Assembly: GCA_014655195.1 (NCBI GenBank)
Contig: BNBH01000033.1
Coordinates: 21,107-85,106 of the forward strand
Source: Streptomyces cellulosae
GTDB taxonomy: Bacteria > Actinomycetota > Actinomycetes > Streptomycetales > Streptomycetaceae
Direction: 5' to 3'
Length of the DNA stretch: 64,000 nucleotides
Below, in pieces: positions 8,143 through 16,617 of this stretch. Within the stretch, counting starts at the first letter, position 1. Each line of letters opens with the position of its first letter. The notes under the pieces were generated by a model that worked only from the letters and a program-made list of their open reading frames with translations, ran no database searches and was not told where the DNA came from. The position numbers were made by a program, and so were the translations under genes.

Positions 8143-8841
8143 GTGAGCCGGATCTCGGTCCGGGGATTCGCAGTGGCCTCGGCCACGGCGGTCACCGCTG
8201 TCGGAAGCGTCGTCGGCGTTGCCTCGGGCAGCACCGCAGCGCAGAACAACGACGCCGAAGCGACGGCAGCCGGCACCACGCTGCTCGCGGACATCCCCGC
8301 AGGACAGCAGGCGCAGGTGCAGACCGCGTCGCTGACGCAGCAGGCCCAGACGATGGCCATCGCCGCGGACGCGACCGCCAAGAAGGACGCGGAGGAGGCA
8401 GCCCGCAAGGCCGCCGCCGAGACCGCGATCGCGAAGAAGAAGGAAGCCGAGAAGGCCGCCCAGGAGGCCAAGGAGCGCGAGGAGGCCGAGAAGGCCGCCA
8501 GCCGCTCCGCCGCGCGTGACGCGTCCTCCTTCGCCGTCCAGGCCTCCTACTCGGTCGCCGAGGTCCAGGCCATCGCGCGCCAGATGGTGCCCGCCGACCA
8601 GTTCCAGTGCTTCAGCAACATCGTGGACCACGAGTCCAGCTGGAACTACCAGGCCATGAACCCCTCCTCCGGCGCCTACGGCCTCGTGCAGGCCCTGCCG
8701 GGCTCCAAGATGGCCTCCGCCGGCGCCGACTGGCAGACCAACCCGGCCACCCAGATCAAGTGGGGCCTCAACTACATGGACAGCCGCTACGGCAGCCCGT
8801 GCGGCGCCTGGGAGTTCTGGCAGGCGAACAACTGGTACTAG
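8143..8841 (+). CDS. secreted transglycosylase SLT-like (resuscitation/lysozyme-fold) protein
   Basis: This is a 232-residue protein. Residues 1-35 are a signal peptide (RISVRGFAVASATAVTAVG). A long Ala/Glu/Lys coiled-coil region follows (about 75-130, with KKDAEEAARKAAAE and EREEAEKAA). The C-terminal 90 residues form a small lysozyme-like transglycosylase domain (FSNIVDHESSWNYQAMNPSSGAYGLVQALPGSKM, with the catalytic-type Glu in DHESSW). Such proteins cleave peptidoglycan outside the cell. GTG 8143 was chosen for the GGAAGGA site six bases upstream; an upstream ATG at 8125 would remove that spacing. A strong hairpin follows at 8886. Confidence 0.88.
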   Translation: MSRISVRGFAVASATAVTAVGSVVGVASGSTAAQNNDAEATAAGTTLLADIPAGQQAQVQTASLTQQAQTMAIAADATAKKDAEEAARKAAAETAIAKKKEAEKAAQEAKEREEAEKAASRSAARDASSFAVQASYSVAEVQAIARQMVPADQFQCFSNIVDHESSWNYQAMNPSSGAYGLVQALPGSKMASAGADWQTNPATQIKWGLNYMDSRYGSPCGAWEFWQANNWY

Positions 8842-8885
8842 GTCCTCCGGACCCTTCCGCCGCCCCGCGGCACGCTCGACTCCGC

Positions 8886-8920
8886 GACAGCCCCGCACCG
8901 TCCTACGGTGCGGGGCTGTC
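8886..8920 (+). terminator. strong hairpin terminator
   Basis: A perfect 16-bp inverted repeat (8886-8901 and 8905-8920) with a 3-base loop lies 45 bases after the transglycosylase-like gene. There is no T tract, as is common in Streptomyces. Confidence 0.8.
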
Positions 8921-8987
8921 GCCCTGTACGGTCTGACCGACGGCGCCAGGGGGACTGGTGGGGAGAAACGGGGGAAGAGGACGGATC

Positions 8988-10373
8988 ATGTCGCGACTGC
9001 CAGGGTGGCTCGACCGGGTCGGAGCCGGACTGACGAAGGTCGGCAAACGGCTGGAGGAGCGCCGCGCCGAAGTCACGCGCGACCGGGGGCCGGACGACGA
9101 TCCCGAGCGCCACACCGCCGACCCCGACCGGACGCCCCCGCCCACCGAGTACACCCAGGTCGTCCTTCCCACGCGCCCCGACCCGGCGCAGGCCGTGCCC
9201 TGGGGCGTCAGGGTCGCCGCCGAGGCCGGCTGGCGCCTGCTGGTGCTCGCCGGCACCGTCTGGGTGCTGATGCGCATCATCAGCGCCGTCCAGCTCGTGG
9301 TGCTGGCGTTCGTCGCCTCGCTGCTCATCACCGCGCTGCTCCAGCCCACCGTCGCCCGGCTGCGGCGGATCGGCGTGCCGCGCGGACCGGCGACCGTGCT
9401 GACCGCGCTGTTCGGCTTCGTCGTGATGGGACTCATCGGCTGGTTCGTGACCTGGCAGGTCATGGAGAACGTCGACACCCTCGCCGACCAGATCCAGGAC
9501 GGCATCGACGAACTGCGCAACTGGCTGCTCAACAGCCCGTTCCACGTCACCGACAAGCAGATCAACGAGATCGCCAAGAACCTGCGCGAGGCCGTCGGCG
9601 CCAACACCGAGCAGATCACCTCGGCCGGTCTTGAGGGCGTCACGGTCGTCGTCGAGGCGCTCACCGGCATCCTGCTGGCGGTCTTCTCGACGCTGTTCCT
9701 GCTCTACGACGGCAAGCGGATCTGGCAGTGGTCCCTCAAGCTGGTCCCGGCCGCGGCCCGTCCGGGCGTCGCCGGCGCCGGCCCGGTCGCCTGGCGCACC
9801 CTCACCGCGTACGTGCGGGGCACCGTGGTGGTGGCGCTCATCGACGCCATCTTCATCGGCCTCGGCATCTACTTCCTCGACGTGCCGCTCGCGGTGCCGC
9901 TCGCCGTCTTCATCTTCCTGTTCTCGTTCATCCCGCTCGTCGGCGCGGTGGTGTCCGGAGCGCTGGCCGTGGTCGTCGGGCTCGTCACCCAGGGCGTGTT
10001 CACCGGTGTGATGGTGCTCGTGGTGGTGCTGGCGGTCCAGCAGATCGAGGGCCACATCCTCCAGCCGTTCATTCTCGGCCGCGCGGTGCGGGTGCATCCG
10101 CTCGCGGTGGTGCTGGCGGTGGCCTCCGGCGGTCTCGTGGCGGGCATCGGCGGCGCGGTCGTCGCCGTGCCGCTGGTCGCCGTGTCCAACACCGTCGTCG
10201 GCTATCTGCGGGCGTTCTCCCACGAGGCGGCCCTCGTCCAGTCGCCCCGGCCGCGGGGCGCGACGGCCATGTCGGCGCCGGACGCCCCGGCCCCCGCGCA
10301 GACCGAACCCCACCCCCCGGCCACGGAGTCCGAACGGCCCGGGGAGTCCGGCCGGCCCTCCGACGAGCGTTAG
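8988..10373 (+). CDS. AI-2E transporter (PerM/YdiK) family permease
   Basis: This is a 461-residue membrane protein. After an Arg/Glu-rich cytoplasmic start there are about eight membrane segments (for example VLVLAGTVWVLMRIISAVQLVVL, GFVVMGLIGWFVTWQV, and IFIGLGIYFLDVPLAVPLAVFIFLFSFIPLVGAVV). The conserved family features are IPLVG and the late VLAVQQIEGHILQPFILGRAV. The loop between segments (about residues 160-230) is the usual soluble insertion. Members export small solutes, but the substrate of this one is unknown. ATG 8988 has AAGAGG seven bases upstream. The tail is Pro/Glu-rich and probably disordered. Confidence 0.88.
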   Translation: MSRLPGWLDRVGAGLTKVGKRLEERRAEVTRDRGPDDDPERHTADPDRTPPPTEYTQVVLPTRPDPAQAVPWGVRVAAEAGWRLLVLAGTVWVLMRIISAVQLVVLAFVASLLITALLQPTVARLRRIGVPRGPATVLTALFGFVVMGLIGWFVTWQVMENVDTLADQIQDGIDELRNWLLNSPFHVTDKQINEIAKNLREAVGANTEQITSAGLEGVTVVVEALTGILLAVFSTLFLLYDGKRIWQWSLKLVPAAARPGVAGAGPVAWRTLTAYVRGTVVVALIDAIFIGLGIYFLDVPLAVPLAVFIFLFSFIPLVGAVVSGALAVVVGLVTQGVFTGVMVLVVVLAVQQIEGHILQPFILGRAVRVHPLAVVLAVASGGLVAGIGGAVVAVPLVAVSNTVVGYLRAFSHEAALVQSPRPRGATAMSAPDAPAPAQTEPHPPATESERPGESGRPSDER

Positions 10374-10396
10374 CGCCAGGCGCCCGGAACGCCGAA

Positions 10397-10428
10397 GGGC
10401 CCGCCCACCCCGAAGGGTGGACGGGCCC
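10397..10428. terminator. bidirectional terminator between convergent genes
   Basis: A 14-base inverted repeat (10397-10410 with 10415-10428, one mismatch, loop CGAA) lies between the convergent permease gene and ahpD and can end transcription from both sides. Confidence 0.75.
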
Positions 10429-10452
10429 CTGCATCGCGGGGCGGGCGCGGAG

Positions 10453-10986
10453 TTACTCCGCGAGCGCCGCCTCGGCGTCGAGGGTCGCGGCGACGGCCTG
10501 CACCACCGCGGCGATCTTGAACGCCTCCTGGATCACGTCACGGTCCAGGCCGGCCTTGCGCAGCACCTGCTCGTGCGAGTCGAGGCACATGCCGCAGCCG
10601 TTGATCGCGGAGACCGCGAACGACCAGTACTCGAAGTCGACCTTGTCGACACCCGGGTTGCCGATGACGTTCATCCGCAGCCCGGCGCGCAGGTTGCCGT
10701 ACTCGTGGTCCGACAACAGGTGACGCGTGCGGTAGAAGACGTTGTTCATCGCCATCACCGCGGCGGCGGCCTTGGCGGCCGTGTACGCCTCGGGCGACAG
10801 GTTCGCCTTGGCCTCGGGCTCCAGCTCACGCAGCACGATCGGGGAGCGCGAGGCGATCGCGGTCGCCAGCACCGTGCCCCAGAGCTGCTGGGAGGGCAGG
10901 TCGGAGTTGCCGATGACCGAACCCAGGTTGAGCTTCAGGTCCTTGGCGTAGTCCGGTATGCGGGACTTCAGGGAGTCGAGGGACAC
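10453..10986 (-). CDS. ahpD: alkyl hydroperoxide reductase AhpD
   Basis: This is a 177-residue all-helical AhpD/carboxymuconolactone decarboxylase-fold protein. The redox centre CGMCLDSH (about residues 131-138) holds the CxxC pair and the nearby His. In actinomycetes AhpD passes electrons from the lipoamide/dihydrolipoamide system to AhpC. The length matches the family. The gene begins six bases after the ahpC stop, so both are read from the promoter facing oxyR. Induction by peroxide through OxyR is the expected control. Confidence 0.95.
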   Translation of the reverse strand: MSLDSLKSRIPDYAKDLKLNLGSVIGNSDLPSQQLWGTVLATAIASRSPIVLRELEPEAKANLSPEAYTAAKAAAAVMAMNNVFYRTRHLLSDHEYGNLRAGLRMNVIGNPGVDKVDFEYWSFAVSAINGCGMCLDSHEQVLRKAGLDRDVIQEAFKIAAVVQAVAATLDAEAALAE

Positions 10987-10992
10987 GTCAGC

Positions 10993-11547
10993 TCACTCCC
11001 CCGACAGCAGCGCGACCGGGTCCAGGGTCTCGTCGCCCTTGGACCAGTTGCACGGGCAGAGCTCGTCGGTCTGCAGGGCGTCCAGGACCCGCAGGACCTC
11101 CTTCGGGTTACGGCCGACGGAGCCGGCGGTCACCATGGAGAACTGGATCTCGTTGTTCTGGTCCACGATGAACACGGCGCGCTTGGCATAGCCGTCCTCG
11201 CCCTCGATGCCGAGGTCGCGCATCAGCTCGTGCTTCGGGTCCGCCATCATCGGGAACGGCAGGTCGCGCAGGTCGTCGTGGTCCTTGCGCCAGGCGTGGT
11301 GGACGAACTCCGAGTCACCGGAGAAACCGAGGATCTGGGCGTCGCGGTCGGCGAACTCGTCGTTCAGCTTGCCGAACGCGGCGATCTCGGTCGGGCACAC
11401 GAAGGTGAAGTCCTTGGGCCATGCGAAGACGACCTTCCACTTGCCCTCGTAGGTCTTGTGGTCGATCGTCTCGAACTCCTTGCCCTTCTCCAGCGAGACG
11501 CAGGCGGTCAGTTCGAACTCGGGGAACTTGTCACCGACAGTGAGCAC
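10993..11547 (-). CDS. ahpC: alkyl hydroperoxide reductase AhpC (2-Cys peroxiredoxin)
   Basis: This is a 184-residue peroxiredoxin. The peroxidatic Cys is in FTFVCPTEIAAFGKL, and the actinobacterial resolving centre is ELCPCNW near the end. It reduces H2O2, organic peroxides and peroxynitrite in the cytoplasm and is recycled by AhpD, encoded six bases downstream. GTG 11547 (reading VLTVGDKFPEFEL) was chosen because GCAAGGAG lies just upstream; an upstream in-frame start at 11595 would add 16 residues without homology. Confidence 0.95.
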   Translation of the reverse strand: MLTVGDKFPEFELTACVSLEKGKEFETIDHKTYEGKWKVVFAWPKDFTFVCPTEIAAFGKLNDEFADRDAQILGFSGDSEFVHHAWRKDHDDLRDLPFPMMADPKHELMRDLGIEGEDGYAKRAVFIVDQNNEIQFSMVTAGSVGRNPKEVLRVLDALQTDELCPCNWSKGDETLDPVALLSGE

Positions 11548-11680
11548 ACGCTCTCCTTGCAGCGAAGAAACACCCCAATTGCGGGCGTTTCCCATGGGTT
11601 GGACTCGGTTGATGTTGGCACAGAGTGCATTGATCAGTGAAATAGCTACACTCGGTCGGGTTGATCGGAGGGACCTATCA
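11548..11680. promoter_or_regulatory. divergent ahpC/oxyR control region, probable OxyR site
   Basis: This 133-bp region separates divergent ahpC and oxyR. It is AT-richer than its surroundings between 11610 and 11665 and contains related half-sites around TTGATGTTGG, TTGATCAGTGAAATAGCTA and GGGTTGATCGG. OxyR proteins bind such sites as tetramers and activate ahpC while repressing themselves. The exact operator is not fixed by eye. Confidence 0.6.
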
Positions 11681-12625
11681 GTGACTGTCGGTGACCGGCG
11701 CAGACAGCCGAGCCTGGCCCAGCTGCGGGCGTTCGCGGCGGTGGCCGAGCACCTTCACTTCCGCGACGCCGCAGGGGCCCTGGGGATGAGCCAGCCCGCC
11801 CTGTCCGGGGCGCTGTCCGCACTGGAGGAGACACTCGGCGTGACGCTCGTGGAGCGTACGACACGCAGAGTGCTGCTCACCCCGGCCGGGGAGCAGCTCG
11901 CCGCCCGCGCGAAGTCCGTGCTCACGGACATCGGCGCGCTCATGGAGGAGGCGGACGCGCTGCGGGCGCCGTTCACCGGGGTGCTGCGGCTCGGCGTCAT
12001 CCCGACCGTGGCGCCGTATCTGCTGCCGACGGTGCTGCGGCTGGTGCACGACCGCTATCCGCGCCTCGACCTCCAGGTGCACGAGGAGCACACCGCGAGC
12101 CTGCTCGACGGGCTGTCCGCCGGACGGCTCGACCTGCTGCTGCTCGCGGTGCCGCTCGGCGTCACCGGGGTCACCGAACTGCCGCTGTTCGAAGAGGACT
12201 TCGTGCTGGTCACCCCGCCGGGGCACCGGCTCGGCGGGCGCTGCGGCATACCGCGCACGGTGCTGCGCGAGCTGAATTTGCTGCTGCTCGACGAGGGACA
12301 CTGCCTGCGCGACCAGGCGCTCGACATCTGCCGTGAGGCCGGCAGCGCGGGGGTGGCGGCCACCACCACGGCCGCCGGACTCTCCACGCTGGTCCAGCTC
12401 GTCGCGGGCGGCCTCGGCGTCACACTGCTGCCACGCACCGCCGTCGAGGTGGAGACCAGCCGCGCCGACCGTCTCCTCACCGCGCACTTCGCCGACCCCG
12501 CGCCCAAACGCCGCATCGCCCTCGCCATGCGCACGGGCACGGCGAGGGCGACGGAGTACGGGCAGCTGGCGACGGCGCTCCGCGGGGCGATGCGCGACCT
12601 GCCGGTCCACACGGTGGAGGACTGA
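11681..12625 (+). CDS. oxyR: hydrogen-peroxide-sensing LysR-family regulator OxyR
   Basis: This is a 314-residue LysR-type regulator. The N-terminal winged helix reads LAQLRAFAAVAEHLHFRDAAGALGMSQPALSGAL. The sensor domain has the OxyR cysteines, the first in LLLLDEGHCLRDQ and the second eight to nine residues later in ALDICREAG, matching the Cys199/Cys208 pair of the E. coli protein. GVTLLP is in the usual place. It is divergent from ahpC-ahpD, which fits peroxide-induced control. GTG 11681 follows GGAGGGA by seven bases; in-frame sequence before it overlaps ahpC and is not coding. Confidence 0.93.
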   Translation: MTVGDRRRQPSLAQLRAFAAVAEHLHFRDAAGALGMSQPALSGALSALEETLGVTLVERTTRRVLLTPAGEQLAARAKSVLTDIGALMEEADALRAPFTGVLRLGVIPTVAPYLLPTVLRLVHDRYPRLDLQVHEEHTASLLDGLSAGRLDLLLLAVPLGVTGVTELPLFEEDFVLVTPPGHRLGGRCGIPRTVLRELNLLLLDEGHCLRDQALDICREAGSAGVAATTTAAGLSTLVQLVAGGLGVTLLPRTAVEVETSRADRLLTAHFADPAPKRRIALAMRTGTARATEYGQLATALRGAMRDLPVHTVED

Positions 12626-12635
12626 CGGCCCAGGG

Positions 12636-14984
12636 CTACTCGGTGCGGAGACCGTCCGGGCGCATCATCCTCAGCAGGGGCGGCAGGCTGAGCAGGGTGA
12701 CCAGGGCGACCACACCCGCGCCGACCGCCGTCATCCCGGCCACGCTGCCCCAGTCCACCTGGACCGGCGTCGCGGTCATCCGCAGCAGCACCGCCCCGAG
12801 GACCGTGCCGACCAGCGCGGAGAGCGCGAGCCCCAGACCGATCGGGATCGCCGTCTGCCACAGCACCGACAGGCTCAGCGTGCGGCGGCGGGTGCCGAAG
12901 GCGACCAGGGCCGACAGCAGCTTGCGGCGCTCCCGCAACTGTTCGAGCTGGGAGACCAGCAGGCTCGTCCCGATGAGGAAGAGCACGGCGGCGGCGCCGA
13001 CGAACAGGCCCGTGCGGATGGAGTCGAACCGGGTGACGCGCTCGGTGGCGACCCAGGTCGCGGCGTGGGCCAGCGGGTCGACGGAGGCGGCCGTGTTCCG
13101 CACCAGGTCCTGCGCGTCGGCCACCGACTCGTCGACGCCGAGCCACAGCCTTCCGGACAGCCGTTCCTCGACACCGGGCGTCACGGCGCCCGGCGTCAGC
13201 AGGAAGCCGCTGCTCATCATCCCGGACGGGTCCTCGAGGGCCGTCGCGCTCTTCACGCCCTCGGGCACGGTCCAGACGACGTCCTGCCGAGGGGCGGCGG
13301 GATCGCCGTTCGGCTGCATGTGCAGGGTGCGGCCGGGCTTGTTGAGGACGGGCGTGTCCGTGTCGTAGTCGGCGCCGGTGAGCGCGAAGACGTCACCGTC
13401 CCGGCAGTCGGTCAGCTTCGCGAGCGTGCGCAGGGTCTCGCAGTCGCCGACGGTCAGATGCGCCCCCCGCACCGCTTCCTCGAGGTCGTCGGTGAGCTTC
13501 TCGTAGGCGTATCCGTGGGACAGCGCCTGGACGTCGCGCACGCTCGCGGTCTTCTCGAACGCCGCCGCGGCCGGAGCCACCGGGACGCCGCCGGGCAGCT
13601 CGACCTGCATCTGCGCGCGGGACACGTCCTGTCCCGTGTCGCGGGTGTACTGGCCTTCGATGCCCGTGAACAGCATCTGCAGGGCGATCGCACCGGCCAC
13701 CGCCACGGCGATGCCGTTGACCATGCGGGCCGCGGTGCCGCTGCTCAGCTGGAGCCGGCGCACGGCGAGCTGCCAGGCCAGACCGCCCGCGCCCAGCCGG
13801 CCCACGACCGTCTCCACGATCCACGGCAGCAGGGCGGTGACCCCGACGAGGAGACACATCACACCGCCGACGACCAGGACCTGGTTGAAGTCGCCGTTGT
13901 CGCTGCCCTGGCCGATCATCGGCACGAGCATGGCGACGCCCGCCAGTGGCAGCAGCAGCCGCCACCACAGCCGGCGGCGGGCCGGCCGTGCCGTGCGGAC
14001 CACACCCAGCGGCTCGATGACCACGCCGCGCAGCGCGATCAGGGTGACCAGCACCGCGGCGGCCGGCACCGCGACCGCGACCAGCAGCGCCAGCAGCGGC
14101 GACGGGTTGAGGTCGGCGGCGAAGACGCTGACGCGGAACAGCTCGACGGACGACGCGAATTCACGTCCGGCCAGGAAGAACAGGGTGCCGAAGACCAGCC
14201 CGAGCACCGCGCCGGCGAGGGCCTCGCCCGCGGCGATCCTGCGGGTCATCCGGCTGTCCGAGCCGACCAGCCGCAGCGCGGCGAGCCTGCGGTCGCGCCG
14301 TTCGCCGCCGAACCGTACGGCGGTGGCGATGAACACGCCGACCGGCACCAGCAGGACCACGAAGATGACCAGCGTCAGCATGACGAGGACGGGGTCCAGC
14401 GGCTCGGCGGGGCTGTCCTGGGCCTCGCCGAAGGCCTCGATCCGCATGACCGTCGGGCTGTCCAGCTGCTTGGCGAGGCCCGTGATGCCCGCGTAGAAGG
14501 CGAGTTCCTGGGAGCCGATCAGGCCGGATTCGCCGATGGTGCCCACGACGTCGTACGGCAGCCGGTCCCGCAGCAGCTCTCCCTCGTCGGACGCGAGGAG
14601 CTTCTTCAGGGCGGGGGAGACTGCCATCGTCCCCGGCTCGGGGAGTTCGCTCACCCCGGGCGGCACCGGAGCGTCGGGACCCTCGGCCTCCACCAGGCGG
14701 CCGCGGACGTCGGTGTCCCTGAAGTCGCTGTTGGCGTGCGCGATGAGCAGGGTGTCGTCCGACGGGCGCAGGGTGTCCTCGACGTACACGTTGTCCTGGC
14801 GGGCGTCCTCCCGCCGGTCACGTGCGTCGAGCAGGTTCGGCACGGCGGCGGTGAGCAGCAGCAGCGCCACGCCGAGTCCCACGCCGACGGCGGTGAGCAG
14901 CGCCCGGGTCCAGCCCTCACGGCCGCCGGTGACGGCGAACCGGGCGCCCAGCGCGAGGTCCCGCGCCCACTGACCGGCACTCAT
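12636..14984 (-). CDS. FtsX-like ABC transporter permease
   Basis: This is a 782-residue MacB/FtsX-type permease with about ten membrane segments in two modules. The first is around residues 25-45 and 205-350 (LVIFVVLLVPVGVFIATAV, GEALAGAVLGLVFGTLFFLAG), the second around 375-460 and 655-770 (VLFLIGTSLLVSQL, GMTAVGAGVVALVTLLSLPPL). Large extracytoplasmic loops lie between them. It overlaps the ATPase gene by four bases (ATGA). Together they form an exporter of unknown substrate, perhaps an antibiotic or lipid, controlled by the PadR protein encoded first in the operon. Confidence 0.9.
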   Translation of the reverse strand: MSAGQWARDLALGARFAVTGGREGWTRALLTAVGVGLGVALLLLTAAVPNLLDARDRREDARQDNVYVEDTLRPSDDTLLIAHANSDFRDTDVRGRLVEAEGPDAPVPPGVSELPEPGTMAVSPALKKLLASDEGELLRDRLPYDVVGTIGESGLIGSQELAFYAGITGLAKQLDSPTVMRIEAFGEAQDSPAEPLDPVLVMLTLVIFVVLLVPVGVFIATAVRFGGERRDRRLAALRLVGSDSRMTRRIAAGEALAGAVLGLVFGTLFFLAGREFASSVELFRVSVFAADLNPSPLLALLVAVAVPAAAVLVTLIALRGVVIEPLGVVRTARPARRRLWWRLLLPLAGVAMLVPMIGQGSDNGDFNQVLVVGGVMCLLVGVTALLPWIVETVVGRLGAGGLAWQLAVRRLQLSSGTAARMVNGIAVAVAGAIALQMLFTGIEGQYTRDTGQDVSRAQMQVELPGGVPVAPAAAAFEKTASVRDVQALSHGYAYEKLTDDLEEAVRGAHLTVGDCETLRTLAKLTDCRDGDVFALTGADYDTDTPVLNKPGRTLHMQPNGDPAAPRQDVVWTVPEGVKSATALEDPSGMMSSGFLLTPGAVTPGVEERLSGRLWLGVDESVADAQDLVRNTAASVDPLAHAATWVATERVTRFDSIRTGLFVGAAAVLFLIGTSLLVSQLEQLRERRKLLSALVAFGTRRRTLSLSVLWQTAIPIGLGLALSALVGTVLGAVLLRMTATPVQVDWGSVAGMTAVGAGVVALVTLLSLPPLLRMMRPDGLRTE

Positions 14985-15676
14985 ACGACCCGCTCCATGT
15001 CGCGCGCCTTGCCGTCGCGGACGACGATCTCGCGGTCGGAGTACGCGGCGACCCGCGCCTCGTGCGTGACGAGGACGACGGCGGTGTTGGCGGAGCGGGC
15101 GGCCTCGGTGAGCAGCTCCATCACGCGCTCGCCGTTCAGCGAGTCCAGCGCGCCGGTCGGCTCGTCGGCGAACACCACGCGCGGTCCCGTGACCAGCGCG
15201 CGGGCGACCGCGACCCGCTGGCCCTGACCGCCGGACACCTCACCGGGACGCTTCTTGCGGACGTCGTCGACCTCCAGGCGCTCCATCCAGGTGAGGGCGG
15301 TGCGCTCGGCCTCCTTGCGGGGCGTGCCGTTCAGCCGCAGCGGCAGCGCGACGTTCTCCACGCAGGTCAACTCCGGCACCAGCTGGCCGAACTGGAACAC
15401 GAACCCGAACTCGGAGCGGCGCAGGGCGCTGCGCTCTGAGTCGTTCATCGCGGTCAGCTCGCGGCCGGCGTACGTGATGGACCCGGCGTCGGGGGTGACG
15501 ATCCCGGCGAGGCAGTGCAGCAGCGTGGACTTGCCGGAGCCGGAGGGCCCCATCACGGCGACGACCTCGCCCGGGTGGATGGAGAACGCGGCGTTGTCGA
15601 GCGCCTTCGTCGGGCCGTACGTCTTCTGCAGGTCCCGTGCGGCGAGCAGGGAACCGGCGGGTGCGGACGTGGTCAT
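14981..15676 (-). CDS. ABC transporter ATP-binding protein (MacB/LolD type)
   Basis: This is a 231-residue ATPase with Walker A GPSGSGKSTLLHCLAG, Q-loop FGFVFQFGQLVPEL, the signature VSGGQGQRVAVARALV, Walker B VVFADEPTGALDS and the H-switch VLVTHEARVAAYSD. It belongs to the class that pairs with FtsX-type permeases. The start overlaps the PadR stop and the end overlaps the permease start, each by four bases, so the three genes form one tightly coupled operon. Confidence 0.93.
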   Translation of the reverse strand: MTTSAPAGSLLAARDLQKTYGPTKALDNAAFSIHPGEVVAVMGPSGSGKSTLLHCLAGIVTPDAGSITYAGRELTAMNDSERSALRRSEFGFVFQFGQLVPELTCVENVALPLRLNGTPRKEAERTALTWMERLEVDDVRKKRPGEVSGGQGQRVAVARALVTGPRVVFADEPTGALDSLNGERVMELLTEAARSANTAVVLVTHEARVAAYSDREIVVRDGKARDMERVV

Positions 15677-16197
15677 GGGGCCACCGCCTCACGGAGTTTG
15701 TCGAGGCGCGCGGCGGTCAGCTCCAGCCAGCGCAGGTCGGCCTCGAGGTGGAAGAGGGCGTGGTCGCAGATCAACTGGTCCGCCAGATCGCCCTTGCGCT
15801 TGCGGTCGGTGAGGATGCGCATGCTGCGCAGATGCTCCGACCGCTGCGTGTCGAGGATGTCGGCGGCGTCGCGCTCGGTGAGGAGCGCGAGGACGACCTT
15901 GGTGTAGAGCGTCGACTGGAGGTACGGCTCGGGCTTCTCCGGCGTGGCGAGCCAGCGGGCGACGTCGGTGACGCCGGCCTCGGTGATGGCGTACCGCTTG
16001 CGCTCGGGCCCGCCGCCGGCCTCGATGCCGTCGACCTCGACGAGGCCGTTCTTCAGCAGCCGCGACATCGTCGAGTAGACCTGGCCGTAGTGCAGCGGCC
16101 GGTCGTGACCGAACTTCTCGTCGAAGGCCCGCTTCAGGTCGTAACCATGACGCGGCCCGGACTCCAGGAGCCCCAGAAGGGTGTGACCGATGGACAT
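15673..16197 (-). CDS. PadR-family transcriptional regulator of the ABC operon
   Basis: This is a 174-residue PadR protein. The winged helix is TLLGLLESGPRHGYDLKRAFDEKFG with HYGQVYSTMSRLLKNGLVEVDG, and the C-terminal helical Vir domain follows from about residue 85. PadR proteins usually repress a neighbouring exporter until a ligand binds, and this gene is the first of the padR-ABC operon. ATG 16197 (MSIGHTLLG) matches the family N-terminus; in-frame GTGs at 16206 and 16215 are possible. A repeated element overlaps the upstream region. Confidence 0.88.
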   Translation of the reverse strand: MSIGHTLLGLLESGPRHGYDLKRAFDEKFGHDRPLHYGQVYSTMSRLLKNGLVEVDGIEAGGGPERKRYAITEAGVTDVARWLATPEKPEPYLQSTLYTKVVLALLTERDAADILDTQRSEHLRSMRILTDRKRKGDLADQLICDHALFHLEADLRWLELTAARLDKLREAVAP

Positions 16198-16212
16198 GCG
16201 GAGCACTCTACA

Positions 16213-16241
16213 CACCGTGTATACGCGGTATGTATACGCGG
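16213..16241. promoter_or_regulatory. candidate PadR operator (direct repeat with GTATAC palindromes)
   Basis: GTATACGCGG occurs twice, at 16219-16228 and 16232-16241, 13 bases apart and preceded by CACACC. Each copy contains the palindrome GTATAC. Its place just upstream of the padR-ABC operon suggests autoregulation. Confidence 0.5.
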
Positions 16242-16353
16242 AGTGTGCAGATCGTGCGTGCTCCCCCTAAGCCGCAGGTGAGGCCCTGTTGTCACGGTTC
16301 TGTCACCGGGATCCGGACATGCGTCCGGCCCCCGCCGTGCGGCGGGGGCCGGT

Positions 16354-16617
16354 TCAGTCGGAGGGTGGCGTTCCGCCCGACGGGGGGCGGGTGCCCGGGG
16401 GGCGGCCCCGGCGGGGGAGGGGGCCCGTCTCGCCGGGGAGGCGGCCCGCCTCCGCGAGGGCCCGGCGGAGCAGGAACTCGATCTGGGCGTTCGCCGAGCG
16501 CAGTTCGTCGCCCGCCCAGCGGGCCAGTGCCTCGTACACCGCCGGGTCCAGCCGCAGCAGCACCTGCTTGCGCTGCGGCCGGCGCTGCGGGGCCGGGTCC
16601 CCGGACGGGGCGGTCAC
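16354..16617 (-). CDS. small ribbon-helix-helix-like DNA-binding protein
   Basis: This is an 87-residue protein with a central Arc/MetJ-like segment: QVLLRLDPAVYEALARWAGDELRSANAQIEFLLRRALAEAGR. That is a beta strand with alternating polar residues followed by two helices. The tails are Pro/Arg/Gly-rich. The start overlaps the stop of the SPFH gene by four bases (ATGA), so the two are translated together. It could be a repressor of this operon or of other genes. The C-terminal boundary is typical of such short proteins. Confidence 0.75.
   Translation of the reverse strand: MTAPSGDPAPQRRPQRKQVLLRLDPAVYEALARWAGDELRSANAQIEFLLRRALAEAGRLPGETGPLPRRGRPPGTRPPSGGTPPSD

Noticed and set aside
12333..15227. 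A 964-residue plus-strand open frame
   Set aside because: It is antisense to the FtsX-type permease and ABC ATPase, which have clear family motifs. Its product is low-complexity, as expected for a GC-rich shadow frame.
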